Below, piece by piece: positions 1 through 10,001 of a stretch of DNA of 18,775 nt (its first letter is position 1; each line of letters starts with the position of its first letter). Source of the DNA: Phoronis pallida (lineage: Eukaryota > Phoronida > Phoronidae); contig JAOXYC010182023.1 in the NCBI GenBank assembly GCA_028565715.1, forward strand, positions 1 to 18,775, written 5' to 3'. Made by a program: the position numbers and the translations under genes. Under the pieces are notes generated by a model. It saw only the letters and a list, made by a program, of their open reading frames with translations, was not told the DNA's origin and did no database searches.

Positions 1-625
1 TTTTATGTTATTTTGCACTGATTTTGAGAAAATAAGCTGTAAAGTTTGGGACGTTTTTTCTGAATCACCCGATATATAGGCCATAGACTAGAGGAATTCA
101 ACTCTGGATTCATTTAGGTAAGTTCTGAGTGGCCCATAAATGAAGAAAATTGAGCCGATGTTTGAAAATTATTTTTCATTTGTAGGTCTATTGTGTTATT
201 ACCCATACGTCGTGTTCTAGTGGCATAAAGTCTCTGGTAAAAGATGTATTCATGAAACATAAAAGTCATACAAAATTGAACTGAAAATCTTTCTTATAAT
301 AATCTTTGACTTGCACCATTTTTTTCTGAAAAAATAAATTTAACTTAATATTGGGCATCCATAGTTATTTAAAAAAATTATTGAGGAACGCATTCAAATT
401 TTACCAATTAAAATTTGAGGAGCCAGAAATTATGGGATATTCCAAGAATGGTGCATGCAATTCTAAAAGCATGTTTCAATGGAATTTATTTTGATGACTT
501 TCATGGTCAGAAATAAGGCTTATGCATCTTTTAGCCATCCAGGTCTCCTACTATCCCATCTGTTGTGCCTTAATCTACCTGCTTAAATGCCACTTTCTCA
601 GTTTTGATAATTGTTTGATTCACAG
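1..625. other. Intron of the coiled-coil gene, upstream part
   Basis: AT-rich non-coding sequence before the first visible exon. It ends in a pyrimidine-containing tract and a CAG acceptor just before position 626. Because the exon at 626 begins with the third base of a codon, an upstream exon must lie outside the window, so this stretch is read as intron. An ORF that runs through the acceptor from about 522 is the exon reading frame extended backwards by chance. Bases 54-77 resemble 5051-5074 (see repeats). Confidence 0.6.
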
Positions 626-741
626 GACTGGCCTGGAAAAAGAAACTGCTCTTGAACAGCTGAACAAAGAAAGACAGATATTTGAACAACAAGTGAACAC
701 CTTACAGCAACAACAGCAGAAAATTGTTGATGAAAGACAAC
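626..741 (+). CDS. Exon a, coiled coil
   Basis: The acceptor is gattcacag before 626, and the exon opens with the last base of a codon. It reads TGLEKETALEQLNKERQIF and continues as a Gln-rich heptad pattern to GAA AGA CAA C at 741. It ends at phase 1 directly before ATATCCTTT, an exact U12-type 5' splice site. Reading through would reach a TGA at 762-764. A weaker alternative donor (CAA followed by GTGAAC, at 692/693) would also stay in frame with an AG acceptor at 1725; it would remove the Gln-rich codons 693-741. Confidence 0.75.
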
Positions 742-3700
742 ATATCCTTTCTACCATACCATGACAACAAAATTCTTGTTTTAAATACTAACTTTAAATT
801 TAACATAATGCTTGGCATTAAAAAATAGTGTCTGTTTTTTTCTGCATAATCAATCAGTATGAAGATTTATCTAAACAAATCAGAAAAAGAAATTAAATTT
901 TTATCATGAAAAGGCAAAATGCCACTCACACTTAAGAGTTGAAGTATTTAAATGATGTCAATATAGAGACTATCAACCGTTGCAAGGCTTGATTATAAAT
1001 AATTATTTATAATAAATTTAAATGATGTGTTTAAAATTTGAACATATTTATCTATGACATCACATTTGTTGCAGCATATTGCGCAATGCAAACTGCATGA
1101 CATTATTTGGCAGGCAATGAGACGTCTTGTTTTAGAAAATCTATGCTGCAAATTATGGAAAATTGACTTTTAACCTAATTGATTGGATACATTGTTACTG
1201 TGTGCAGTTATTAAACAAAATGATTAAATGTTGTCTTCAGGCCCTTTTAAAATACAGTGCCCTTAAACCCTTAGATCAGTTCCGGGACCTATCTGCGCAT
1301 GTGCCATGTGAGCTGGCAGAATGAGGTCCAGTATAATACAATTTTACAGGCAAAATTCCTCCTGTGAATTCTTGAAACTCCTCGCACTAGCCAACGTGAA
1401 GGCGGTGAAGCGGGTTGGAGTTTTCACTATTTTTGATCTTAATAACTATAAATTAATAATATGCACTTTTTATGCCAAATTGCTGCATAAGTTAAACAAA
1501 TTAGGAATAATTTATGCCTAATTTTGGGAAATTGTCTATTTTAAGAGGGCCAGTGAGAGGCCAGAATGGGTTTGTTTACACCAGACCTACTTCTTTGAAG
1601 TTGATCTGGTTGCGAGATTATTAAACCCTTTGCTAGAAAAACCTTTATTAAATTACTGTCTCCATTTTCTTCTCGTGCAAGTTATTTGAAAAGTGAACTT
1701 TTCTTAACTATGGTCACTTGTTCAGGAACAGTACAAAGAATGCCAAGAAATGTTAGTTCAGTATCAGAGGCAGATTGTTGAACAGCAGGAGAAGCTGTCT
1801 ACCTCCATCCATGAGTTGACGAGTCCAAGGAACCAGGTAGGCTATACCTGTGTTTACATGGTGCCAGTATGGTGTTTCATTTCATAATGAATTGTAAGAA
1901 ATGGTTCATATCACTTTTGACTGTATATTTCTGGAGTGAGAACTAAGTTGGCGAATTTTTTTAAATCATTAAATTTCGGCAACAAATCTGCCTCATTCAT
2001 ATCTTGCCTTATGACAATCACTTTTATCTACTGGGAATTTCATTTTCATAACAGGCTAATCTATCAGCTTAATTTGTGAAGAATTTTCATCACACAAATA
2101 CTATTGTTTTTAGGTGAAGCACAACATCAATGAAGTCCAGTCTGGACCGCCTCAGCCAAGTGTTGAGATGTATACACCACACAAAGTTGAAGAGAAATAT
2201 CCAAAGAACAATACTGGGAAGCTACATGTAGATCATGGTGGAGATCGCCACCTTCCTGGTGAAATGAACGGTAAACTGAGGGAGGAATACTCTACACCTC
2301 CGAGAACCAGGCATCACAATGGCTATGAGAGACATGGAAAGAATGGACGCCCTGCTGGTGGACCAGAGAGGCGTGATAATATGAGAGCTGAGCAGGGGGA
2401 GGATTACTCAACACCTCCAAGAACCAGGCACATCAATGGCTATGCAGTCCCTCAGAGACAGGATGAGAGGGAGGGGAATAGACCATCAACTGACCGTGTT
2501 CAGTGGGTGGGGTATGATGTTCCCCCTCAATCATTTGAGGTTGATGAATACAGTGCAGAATCAGGGTTTGATGAAAGAGAACGTTATATACACCCTTACC
2601 AAGCTGACACCCCCAACCACCCATACACTAGACAGATTGACCATTCAATAAGGCAGCACACACATACTGGTTATCAGGATATGAGGATGCCCCAGGAAGT
2701 GAATTATCCAAATATTCCTGTTTATAATAATAATAATAATATTTATCCAAAAAATACCCAACACCATGGTGATAGGGAAGATCATTACCCTCGGCATCAA
2801 GAACACATGCATACAAATAATCGTGAATATCAAGATAACAATCCAAAAATGCGTAGAGCAGTGAAACCAGGCTTCAAGTACAATGGACAGTTGGCAGATC
2901 ATCTACCTGAACCAGTGATGACCAGTACTCAAGCTAGTCAATATACTAGTGGTAAGAACTATAACACTCTTCCACCTGATTATAATGACCCATCCCTCAG
3001 GTACAGGAATATCTCTGCTATTCTAAATCATTCACATGAAAAGGAGGGTTCTAGGAATAGAATGATGAGTAAAGTGAGATGGGCTGACCATGGTGGTCCT
3101 GGTCAAAATGGTATTGAAGTCATAAGACATGGGTCACCTGTATCCACAAACTTCCACGACCACATGGACTCTATGAGAGCTGCTCAGAATTACAAAACCC
3201 TTACTCCAGAACAGCGAAAACTAGATCTGTTGCGCCAGCGTGAGGGTCTCATGGCTGAGCAAGCTCGGCTGCGATCAATCCTCCAGGAGCAGGAGGCCAC
3301 TCTGAAATGCAAGCAAGATCAGCTGCAAGAACAGCATCGTTTACAGCGAGCTCGACTGTGGCATTTTGAGAAGACTGGTCAGTTCCCTGAAGGCGAGGAT
3401 GATGATGGTTTGCAGAAACCTCAGATGAGTGCCGTGGATAACATGATACTAGATGGAACACTGGAAGGTGATGATCTTTTCACAGGTGAGGAGATAAACA
3501 GTTGCTTTAACAATTAAATTGAAAGTCGGTTACCATTTGTAAGAAAAAAACCCAGTCGGGTTTTCTGAATTTTTCTGTGTCTTCAAAATTTACCACTTTC
3601 TGCCAGTAAAAGCATACATTTGTGTGTGAGTAATCATGTCATCTTTTTGGTCAAGAGCTGATGTATTTTGTTGTATAGTGATATCCATAATTGATCTAAA

Positions 3701-6318
3701 CGTGGTCCTTACTTTTGTGCGGCCTGGATAAAGTGGTGAGTGACCAGCAATTTTTCATGTAGAAGTTTTTTTGGTTTTGCTAAAAGCTAATTGACTGGCT
3801 GACAAACATTGGGTGATTGATTGGTTTTCGTGAATTCTATGAATGTTGTGTTGCACTCTACCATGGACACATCTGCTCTTATTTTCTATTGTGGGCAGTT
3901 ACTTAAGATTTCTTCATTAAACACTACTGAATCATTTCAATTGTAAACAGCGGGACTCCCTGATTTTGAGTTGAATTTTGATTGATAATTCTGTAGGTGT
4001 TGGTGATATATCACATGCATCACGTCACAGTGTTCCAGTGAGGGATACATCTCACCACAGTCTTCCCTACATCCCCCCTAAGAACACTGCAGATGACTAT
4101 CAATATAGCATACTTAGAGACTCTTCACGTCGTGGACACAGGGAGGGAACTCCTACGTCAGAAACGGAAGAGAACCTGGAATTCTTATCACAAAGAGGTG
4201 TAGATGTATCTGCTTTAAGTCCAGTGAGAATACAAGGTGAGGCCATTTCTATTATCAGGTACTTCCTGTATCAGTTTGCATGTTAAATAATGCAGAATAA
4301 GTCGAAACATAAAAATGTGTGTATGTGCATGTTCCTAATATCCTGAAATATTAAACTCAGTTATGAATATCACACTTAGAATTGTCCTGTTCATGTCATA
4401 ATTCTAAAATATTATTTTTCAGGTAAAAGAAGTCGACACATGGACAGTGACAACTCATCACGGGGCTATTCTGATAGAGTTGATGTTGCTACTAGTCCAG
4501 TCAGGTATCAATTAAACCCATGCAACCCATTATCAATTATTGAAATATAACATTTTCACCCATTTCTTTTACACATTTTGTTTATTTTTCGTTGCCAATT
4601 TGTGCTGCGACCTTCATTCTTTATCCAAAACACAAAGTTGATTTGTCACAGTTGATCTCAGTAATCTTGACACCCCTTCAAGGTATTTCATCAAGTCACA
4701 TAGGCCGCCTATATAGAGAATTCCGGTAGAAGCGAATATATTTATATGCTCAGTAAGCATGCAATTTGCAACAACAATTCATCTGCAAATGGCCTTCAAT
4801 TGTTGATAAACTCACATTGTTCTTTTTATGGAATCTTCAACTCAACGGATGACTTGGCATGTTTCAAAAGATTCAGCTCTGTGTATGTTGAAGAGTAGGG
4901 AGTTAATACATCTTCGCTTATCATGTTATAAATTTTGTGAAAATTTCAAATCAATGGATTAAACAATGCCTTAGTTGCTCGTCTTACAAAACGGACAGTT
5001 AAAATGTGTCATATAACCGCACATTCAAAGTACATGACCGATATTTCCCATTTTTTCTGAATCGCCCGATAGATTTGTGAGATGTGTTAAGACTAGTGAT
5101 GTTGATAATCTTCTACATGAGGGGGACGTTCAAAGTCGGTTTTATACTACTGGTTTGCACAATGCATTGGGATAATGCTTTTCATAATATTGTTTCTTTA
5201 CAGAGGGTCATCATTAAAACAAGGTAACATACCCCCAAGGGCACACAGAGAGGAACATAGTTTAGAAGGGTAAGTCTAGTTAAGGCCATCATTTTTCAAG
5301 CCATTACGTTTACTACAACTCCCCAAATGGCAAAATTAGTTCAAAATCACATTAATATTAAAGATACTGTCTCCTTGTTGGTCTTGATCTAGGGTCACAA
5401 TTCAAATCAACTAGCAATTGTGAACATAACTAACTTGCCACTGAGTCAAAAAAATTCAAAAAAATGTAAGAAATGATTTGAGAGCTTTTCATCTGAAAAA
5501 AGGCAAAAGTTAAAATCAAGCAAAAAAGCCTCCCAAATCATCCCTTTGCAGATTGTTTGATGTTTTGACTCAGATGCAAGTTAGTTATGTTCATCAAAGG
5601 ACTCTTACACAAAATTTCTAGTTGATTTGAATGTTGACGCCAGATCGGGACCAACGAGGAGACAGTATCTTTGATAAAAGTATTGACACCATTTTAAATA
5701 TACCGCTGTTCTGTCAATTCTCTTTGAAACAACTCTAGAGTAGCTGTAAAGATTTTGACAAAATTCAACGCATGTTTCTTGTTTGGATGGGCCAGCACCT
5801 GTTACTTTTCAACTCATTGAGCTCACTTAACTCCTCCTGGTGGCAAAATCTTTTGAAAATCACCTAAGTTGGTTTCTGTTGACTGTCTTCAATACCACTT
5901 GACCAACTACTCTTACCCTGGTAAAGTTTTTTTGCTTGGATTATTTTTGCCACCGTTTGAGTTTTGATGAAACTGTGAACACATGTTTTAGGTCAACAGT
6001 TTCGCACTCTTGTTTGGTATTTGATGAGAATTACATCTCATGAGTGCATCCATTTAACTGTGCTCTAGTTATTATTATGGTTACTTTTACGGCCAAACAG
6101 ATTTCCCTGTCTCCAGTGTAGAATTAACACAATTTGCGACTTTGTTTTACAGTATCCTTAAGTCTCCTCGTAACACGAGCAAGTCTCTGGCAGACATTGT
6201 TGACAGTATTGAAACCAGTCGCCGTCTTGTTGGTGGGAAGACCCCCGATGACTTGTTTGAAGACGATGAAGAGACTGAGGAATCTCAAGTTCTTGAAGAA
6301 ATTTTCTTTCTCAAGTAA
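626..6318 (+). CDS. 3' part of a seven-exon coiled-coil protein gene, unrecognised
   Basis: Seven exons (626-741, 1718-1836, 2114-3485, 3997-4236, 4423-4504, 5204-5269, 6153-6318) join without a frame break into 719 codons and a TAA stop at 6316-6318; the 5' exons are outside the window. Residues 1-75 are Gln/Glu-rich coiled coil. Residues 79-435 are polar, low-complexity sequence rich in Asn, His, Tyr and Arg. Residues about 440-503 form a second strong coiled coil, starting LTPEQRKLDLLRQREGL. The rest is Ser/Arg-rich, with several SP or TP sites, and ends in an acidic stretch and the C-terminus LEEIFFLK. No membrane segment or enzyme motif is visible. The composition (coiled coils plus disordered proline-directed sites) resembles centrosomal, ciliary or cytoskeletal scaffold proteins, but that is inference from composition only; I do not recognise the family. 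All splice sites except the first intron are GT-AG. Confidence 0.85.
742..1717 (+). other. Candidate U12-type AT-AC intron
   Basis: The intron begins with ATATCCTTT (742-750), a full match to the minor-spliceosome 5' splice site. It ends with AC at 1716-1717. The sequence TTTCTTAAC at 1700-1708 differs by one base from the U12 branch-site consensus TTCCTTAAC, and its adenosines lie 10-11 bases from the intron end, the distance expected for this class. Splicing 741 to 1718 rejoins a split codon (C + TT) and keeps the coiled coil open. With the same 5' site, using the AG at 1724-1725 instead throws the frame off and soon hits a stop. The interior of about 950 bases shows no other feature. Confidence 0.78.
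1718..1836 (+). CDS. Exon b, coiled coil
   Basis: Opens with two bases completing the split codon and reads LVQEQYKECQEMLVQYQRQ and on to a second SP-type site, ELTSPRNQ. The donor is CAG followed by gtaggc at 1837, phase 0. If the competing GT-AG model is right, the exon instead starts at 1726. Confidence 0.85.
2114..3485 (+). CDS. Exon c, large disordered exon with second coiled coil
   Basis: A 457-codon exon beginning GTG AAG CAC right after a ttttag acceptor and ending phase 1 at CACAG before gtgagg. It holds two copies of a 15-residue motif, E-E/D-YSTPPRTRH-H/I-NGY, starting near 2285 and 2402 (39 codons apart). Each contains T-P-P-R, a minimal proline-directed kinase site. An Asn run of five (coded mainly by AAT) lies near 2725-2742. 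The 3' quarter (about 3197-3390) is a charged coiled coil ending HFEKTGQFP. The stop seen by reading into the intron (3515-3517) is not used in the spliced model. Confidence 0.9.
3486..3996 (+). other. GT-AG intron
   Basis: Donor gtgagg at 3486 and acceptor ttctgtag ending at 3996. The interior is AT-rich and nothing else is recognised in it. Confidence 0.8.
3997..4236 (+). CDS. Exon d
   Basis: Eighty codons in phase 1, beginning GVGDISHASRHSVPV and ending ALSPVRIQ plus one base before gtgagg at 4237. Rich in Ser, His and Arg, with TPTSETEENLEF resembling an acidic phosphorylation-prone patch. No domain is recognised. Confidence 0.85.
4423..4504 (+). CDS. Exon e
   Basis: Short exon between attatttttcag and the donor AG followed by gtatca at 4505. 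It reads GKRSRHMDSDNSSRGY and ends ATSPVR with a split codon (phase 2). A TTAA-flanked small transposon begins 8 bases after this exon. The donor is U2-type; it resembles a U12 donor only in its first five bases. Confidence 0.8.
4512..4841 (+). mobile_element. TTAA-flanked MITE, copy A (degenerate)
   Basis: A member of a three-copy family in this window. The left boundary TTAA is at 4512-4515 and the right one is TCAA at 4838-4841. The middle (about 4525-4740) matches the reverse complement of copy C closely, for example TTTTTCGTTGCCAAT, CCTTCATTCTTTATC and TATTTCATCAAGTC. The terminal inverted repeats are worn and barely pair in this copy. It carries no coding capacity. It sits in the intron after exon e, with its left end 8 bases from the splice donor. 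Confidence 0.65.
4842..5203 (+). other. Remainder of intron after exon e
   Basis: Unassigned AT-rich intron sequence ending in tgtttctttacag at 5203. Bases 5051-5074 match 54-77 at 22 of 24 positions, suggesting the edge of another dispersed repeat. Confidence 0.5.
5204..5269 (+). CDS. Exon f
   Basis: A 66-base exon, phase 2 to phase 2, reading RGSSLKQGNIPPRAHREEH and on to SLEG. Strong U2 sites: tttctttacag before it and gtaagt after it. Being a multiple of three, it could be skipped without a frameshift. Confidence 0.8.
5358..5674. mobile_element. Foldback MITE (long inverted repeat)
   Basis: About 317 bases bounded by TA at 5356-5357 and 5675-5676. The left end TTAAAGATACTGTCTCCTTG pairs with the right end, whose reverse complement reads TCAAAGATACTGTCTCCTCG. 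The arms continue inward through matching blocks: TTCAAATCAACTAG, GAACATAACTAACTTGC, CTGAGTCAAAA, ATGATTTGRGAG. Nearly the whole element therefore folds on itself, with a few unmatched insertions. It has no coding capacity. The TA flanks suggest mobilisation by a Tc1/mariner-type transposase, which is inference. It lies inside the intron before the last exon. Confidence 0.8.
5675..6152 (+). other. Remainder of last intron
   Basis: AT-rich intron sequence ending in ttgttttacag at 6152. No gene or repeat is recognised in it. Confidence 0.6.
6153..6318 (+). CDS. Last exon, acidic C-terminus
   Basis: Completes a split Gly codon, then reads ILKSPRNTSKSLADIVDSIE, followed by RRLVGGKTPDDLFEDDEE and a final LEEIFFLK before TAA at 6316-6318. 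The conserved-looking SLADIVDSIE amphipathic stretch and the hydrophobic end make this the best segment for a homology search. A minus-strand ORF covering the same bases is a shadow. Confidence 0.88.
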
Positions 6319-6780
6319 CATCAGTTATTGTTAAGAAATTCTTCTAGATTTTGAAGACACATTTCCCTTATTTAGGAATTACTTTGAAAACGTGCTAACC
6401 ACTTCTTATCATTTCATACATGAACATGACTTCTGTGGGGTTGACAACATTTTCATGAATGAAATTATTTTTAATGAAAGCATAATGATTACAAGGCCTA
6501 TGTTCAAAGTGATGGGGAAATGTCAAATCGTTTTAAATCTATGAACTTGACAATGATATGTTTTGTTGTGTTTGGTTGTGTTATATTGGTTGTGGTCATG
6601 TGCAGTGATTGGTGCTTTGTATTATATTTATTGTCAAATTTAAAAATAACTGTATATTATAAATAGGTGGAAGCACACTGTTAATTAGAGTTTGCCCATT
6701 TAATGAAAGCTTTCCGTTGGTCAAGGTTTGTTTTCTTTTAGACTATCTGACTTTTAATAAAATATGCCAAAATACTGAAA
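6319..6780 (+). other. 3' UTR of the coiled-coil gene
   Basis: Non-coding sequence between the stop codon and the first canonical polyadenylation signal. It contains a G/T-rich tract near 6560-6600. The end is approximate, 10-25 bases after the signal at 6756-6761. Confidence 0.6.
6756..6761 (+). promoter_or_regulatory. Polyadenylation signal AATAAA
   Basis: First AATAAA after the stop codon, about 440 bases downstream of it. Strength is judged by the hexamer only. Confidence 0.6.
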
Positions 6781-6916
6781 AACAAAATCTTAGCAAAGAT
6801 TTACGAAAATGAATGTGAGAGCTGTATCTCTGCTTTCAGAGAGTTAAACAGTTTAGAACTAATTTTAATGATTTGTCATGGTCAGGCGCTTTGTTGTAAG
6901 CATTCTAAATTAATAT

Positions 6917-7265
6917 TTAACTCATACATCACTACTTATGAGTGTGCAATTTTCAATTGTAGAAGCAGGCCGTTTCATCTGTTTCTTTTACAAAATTTTA
7001 TCAATTTTAGTTGCCAAGTCTTGTTTCTACCTTAATTCTGTATCGAAATCATAATGTCGAAATGATACAGTTAATCTTCTTTGTCTTGGCAACCTGTCAA
7101 GATATTTCATCATGTCTCATCAGCCACCTTTATTGAGATTAACGGCTGGAGCAAAATTATTTATTTGATCAGATGAATGTAAGGATGCAATTCGTAACAA
7201 AACACCCTCAGAAATAGACCTCATTCGATTATTTCACATTCATAAATAGCGATGTATAACTTCAA
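6917..7265 (+). mobile_element. TTAA-flanked MITE, copy B
   Basis: Same orientation as copy A. The left end is TTAA then CTCATACATCACTACTTATG. The right end, on the reverse strand, is TTGA then AGTTATACATCGCTATTTATG, so the terminal inverted repeats are still readable and the flanking TTAA is mutated at one base on the right. Internal blocks match copy C: GTTGCCAA, TATTTCATCA, GACCTCATTCGA. There is no coding capacity. Confidence 0.75.
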
Positions 7266-7969
7266 ATAAGAGACGTGCATGGAAATAACAATTCACCCAC
7301 ATACATGTCAAGTAGCCTGAACTCCAGCCCCTCTACTCTGGTTGAGGGACTGTATCAATTGCGGGGGGTCTACCAAAAGTAGAATAGTGTGGTTAAGGCT
7401 GGGTTCAGTCTAACCTGTCAAGTAGCAACATAAGACTTTCACTACCGCACTAGTTTGGTTGTCATCATTCAAACCTCACTTGCTGAAAGAAAACAAATAA
7501 ACACATGTTAGCCAGCACTAATTTCTATCATTCGATCTTTGATAAGGAAAGAGATATGACCCTTCAAAATCTTAGGTGAGCTACAATTTTAGCTGCAAGT
7601 ACAGTGCTAAAGTCCTGCAATATCACCTGCTGATATTGAGCTCTTAACTGACTGACTTTGACAAACTGTTCTTCGTCAACCTCATTCACAGGATTATAGG
7701 TCGTTCCCCTTACGTTGTTGCTGAGATTTTATTAAAGCTCAAGGCAGGCGTCCTCCAAATGTGTGCAGAGCCACTTATATCAAAAATTATCATATTGTAA
7801 CACATCAATTGAGTGTAAATGTTTCATTCACAGATAAAGTTAAACTAGATCATACATAAAATATTAACAAATGAAGTATTGAAATTGATGGTTGAAATTG
7901 CAAATAAAATGAAAATAGATCTTATTGTACATCTATTTCTCTGTCAGTGTCAACAACTGCTTTATTTAT

Positions 7970-8040
7970 TTGGTTTGCAGTCCATCAATCGGCCTTCATC
8001 CCCAAACTCTTCCTCTGTAGGGGGTGCACTGCTTGGCACA
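7970..8040 (+). repeat. Diverged direct repeat, copy 1
   Basis: Shares TCCATCAATCGGCCTTCA and a block ending GGGTGCACTGCTTGGC with 8760-8836. The internal spacer differs slightly. Possibly two copies of one dispersed repeat. Confidence 0.55.
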
Positions 8041-8759
8041 GTAAGGTATTGATGAATATTCATCTGGCGTATTTGCCGGAGCCTCGTCTTCGTCTCGTCT
8101 TCGTAATACGACTAACGCTCTTCAAATAGAGCCTTAACAGTCGGCGCATGTTAGTAAATAAACAAAAAAAATAACAAAAGTGCAAAAAACAAAAGTGAAT
8201 AAACAAGTGAATGTTAATCAAGAACAAAATGGCTCATGGCTATTAAGTGGTTGGTCAGTCCCAGAGTTTGCCTTAATGACATGACTGTTAAGTGATATTG
8301 TCTGTGCCAGCACTGCTGAAGACTCCATATTTGATATTTTTGTGAACTACAAATTACCCCATTCGTGCTAAACCGTCTGGAAACTGCTTGGGGCTTGTTT
8401 CTTCTATCGCTCTTGACTAAGAAACTGAAAGTCCTTGTGCACGGAACATATTGATAGCCCCCTTTTGATGATTATTTGAATGCAATTTAAGTCCAACATA
8501 AAGAGGAATTGGTGTTTCTTTGTCCTTTTCTTTGGGCTTAGCATATACTGGGCTGTCACTAGAAATGCCAGTGAATTGTACATGCGACTCTGATACGAGG
8601 ACTGCTAGTGCTTTGGTGATTCTCATCAATTCTGGCTTTTAAATACCATGTGCGATGAAGTAATTCGTGGAGAAGCGTTGGGAGCAGTTGGGCAAATAAA
8701 TACTTATAGATCTTCCTATAAGACTATTGCTGCACCAGTGTAGCCAACTGCTTTCATAA

Positions 8760-8836
8760 TTTGGTTGAATTCCACCAATCAGCCTTCAACCACACTCAAT
8801 TTTATTTTCTCTTCTAGGGTGCACTGCTTGGCTTGG
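8760..8836 (+). repeat. Diverged direct repeat, copy 2
   Basis: Counterpart of 7970-8040: TCCACCAATCAGCCTTCA followed by AGGGTGCACTGCTTGGC. The two copies lie about 790 bases apart in the same orientation. Confidence 0.55.
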
Positions 8837-10001
8837 GCTGGTAGACATCAGACTGGTCTTAAGACCTACAACAGAAGCGTCATGGTGATTCCTTTAAAAC
8901 CCTCAATTTCTATTTAGTTGTGGTGTTATATATGCAAACTGTCTTCTCTTCAGTGGTTAGCCACCTTGGCTAATGTTCTTTCATGTTGTTACAACATCAT
9001 TAATCATGACTGGATCTCCTGTTGTCAATGTGATAGTGTGAGTTTAGGTAGGCCTTCACCTGTCAGGGTTCCACGCCCAGTTGGTGAGGGGGTTACCGCG
9101 CTGAAAGAATTATACAATTGTCAGGGCATAATCCGAACAGATTTCAGTTCTGTTAAACCTTCCAAAGTTGTTATTCTTTGATTCAAACAGAACTTGACTT
9201 TGTGTATTGCACCTGGGTTGTACATAAATAAACCCTTATCACAGTATCGGCTTCCAACTGTGGCCATGCATGTTTGAGTTGACTGTTGGAAAAAGTTTGA
9301 TAGAGGATCTTCAATGCCTTTGAATGCTCCTTCATTGCTGTTGTTTAGCAGACTATATTCACTAGCACCATACCCAGTTTCCTGGCAGGTTGGACATTTA
9401 TTTTTTATTTTTTTGAAGTTCTCTTTTGTGTGGTCTAGATCCTTGCAGTATTTTGCAATTAACCCTTTAGTTTTTATGGTAGTTTGTCACGTTTACTTGA
9501 ATGTCAGTTTACTTGGGTCACCTGTATCTGCCATATCATAACGACACATAACAGAATGGATAGCCCGAGAACAAAGATTGAAAACTTGAGGTATTCTTCG
9601 CTTTGGGACAAAATAAGTTGGTTGATCTCGCAGCAAATCTCATGTTTCGATTTATCTTTCCGTTATGATTGTTAGCCTCATTCGGGTATAATAGCCCGAT
9701 ATTTGAAAGGTCATTTTCCTTGAAGGGGAAATATGGCCTTAGCGCACTGCCCCTGTAAATTTAGATAATCCATACCTGTTGAAATAATTGGGCACCTAGG
9801 ATATCTTCGTGTTTAACACTGTCATTTCCAATTTCTGCTTGAGAATAGATAAATAATATTTATTTACTTAGAAATAGTTAGGAAATCATAGTGTTCATGT
9901 AAATGTTTTAATTATGAAGAGAGATGGAAAACAAACAACACTAAATGAATTTAATTAGATATACTGAGTCTCCCGTTGCAGTCAACTCATAGGTAAAGTA
10001 G

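Larger units (their letters stand above)
7266..10001. other. Intergenic AT-rich DNA
   Basis: No supported gene. The open frames here (60-87 codons) lack splice logic, homology signals or codon structure. It holds the direct-repeat pair 7970-8040 and 8760-8836 and a perfect 14-base palindrome GATGAATATTCATC at 8051-8064. Nothing else is recognised. Confidence 0.5.

Noticed and set aside
522-764. An uninterrupted 80-codon ORF as a stand-alone small gene
   Set aside because: Only the part from 626 has coding character, preceded by a good acceptor. The upstream part is intron, and the stop lies beyond the proposed AT splice site.
692-1726. Conventional GT-AG intron 693-1725
   Set aside because: Kept only as an alternative: it is in frame, but the donor GTGAAC after CAA is weak, and it discards Gln-rich coiled-coil codons bounded by a perfect U12 site.
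2433-3461. Minus-strand and +1 frame ORFs over the large exon
   Set aside because: They overlap a well-supported coding exon and have no splice or homology support.
4906-4990. A further TTAA element starting TTAATACATCTTCGCTTATC
   Set aside because: It resembles the MITE terminus for under 20 bases, but no matching second end or internal similarity was found.
8051-8064. Perfect palindrome GATGAATATTCATC
   Set aside because: Fourteen bases is unremarkable in AT-rich DNA of this size, and no associated feature was found.
9050-9110. Possible tRNA-derived SINE (GTTGGTGAGGGGGTTACCGC)
   Set aside because: It has a superficial box-like look, but no matching A/B box pair or cloverleaf could be built.
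8918-9675. ORFs of 63-87 codons in the intergenic region
   Set aside because: No motif, no repeat-family similarity and no splice context; their lengths are within chance expectation.
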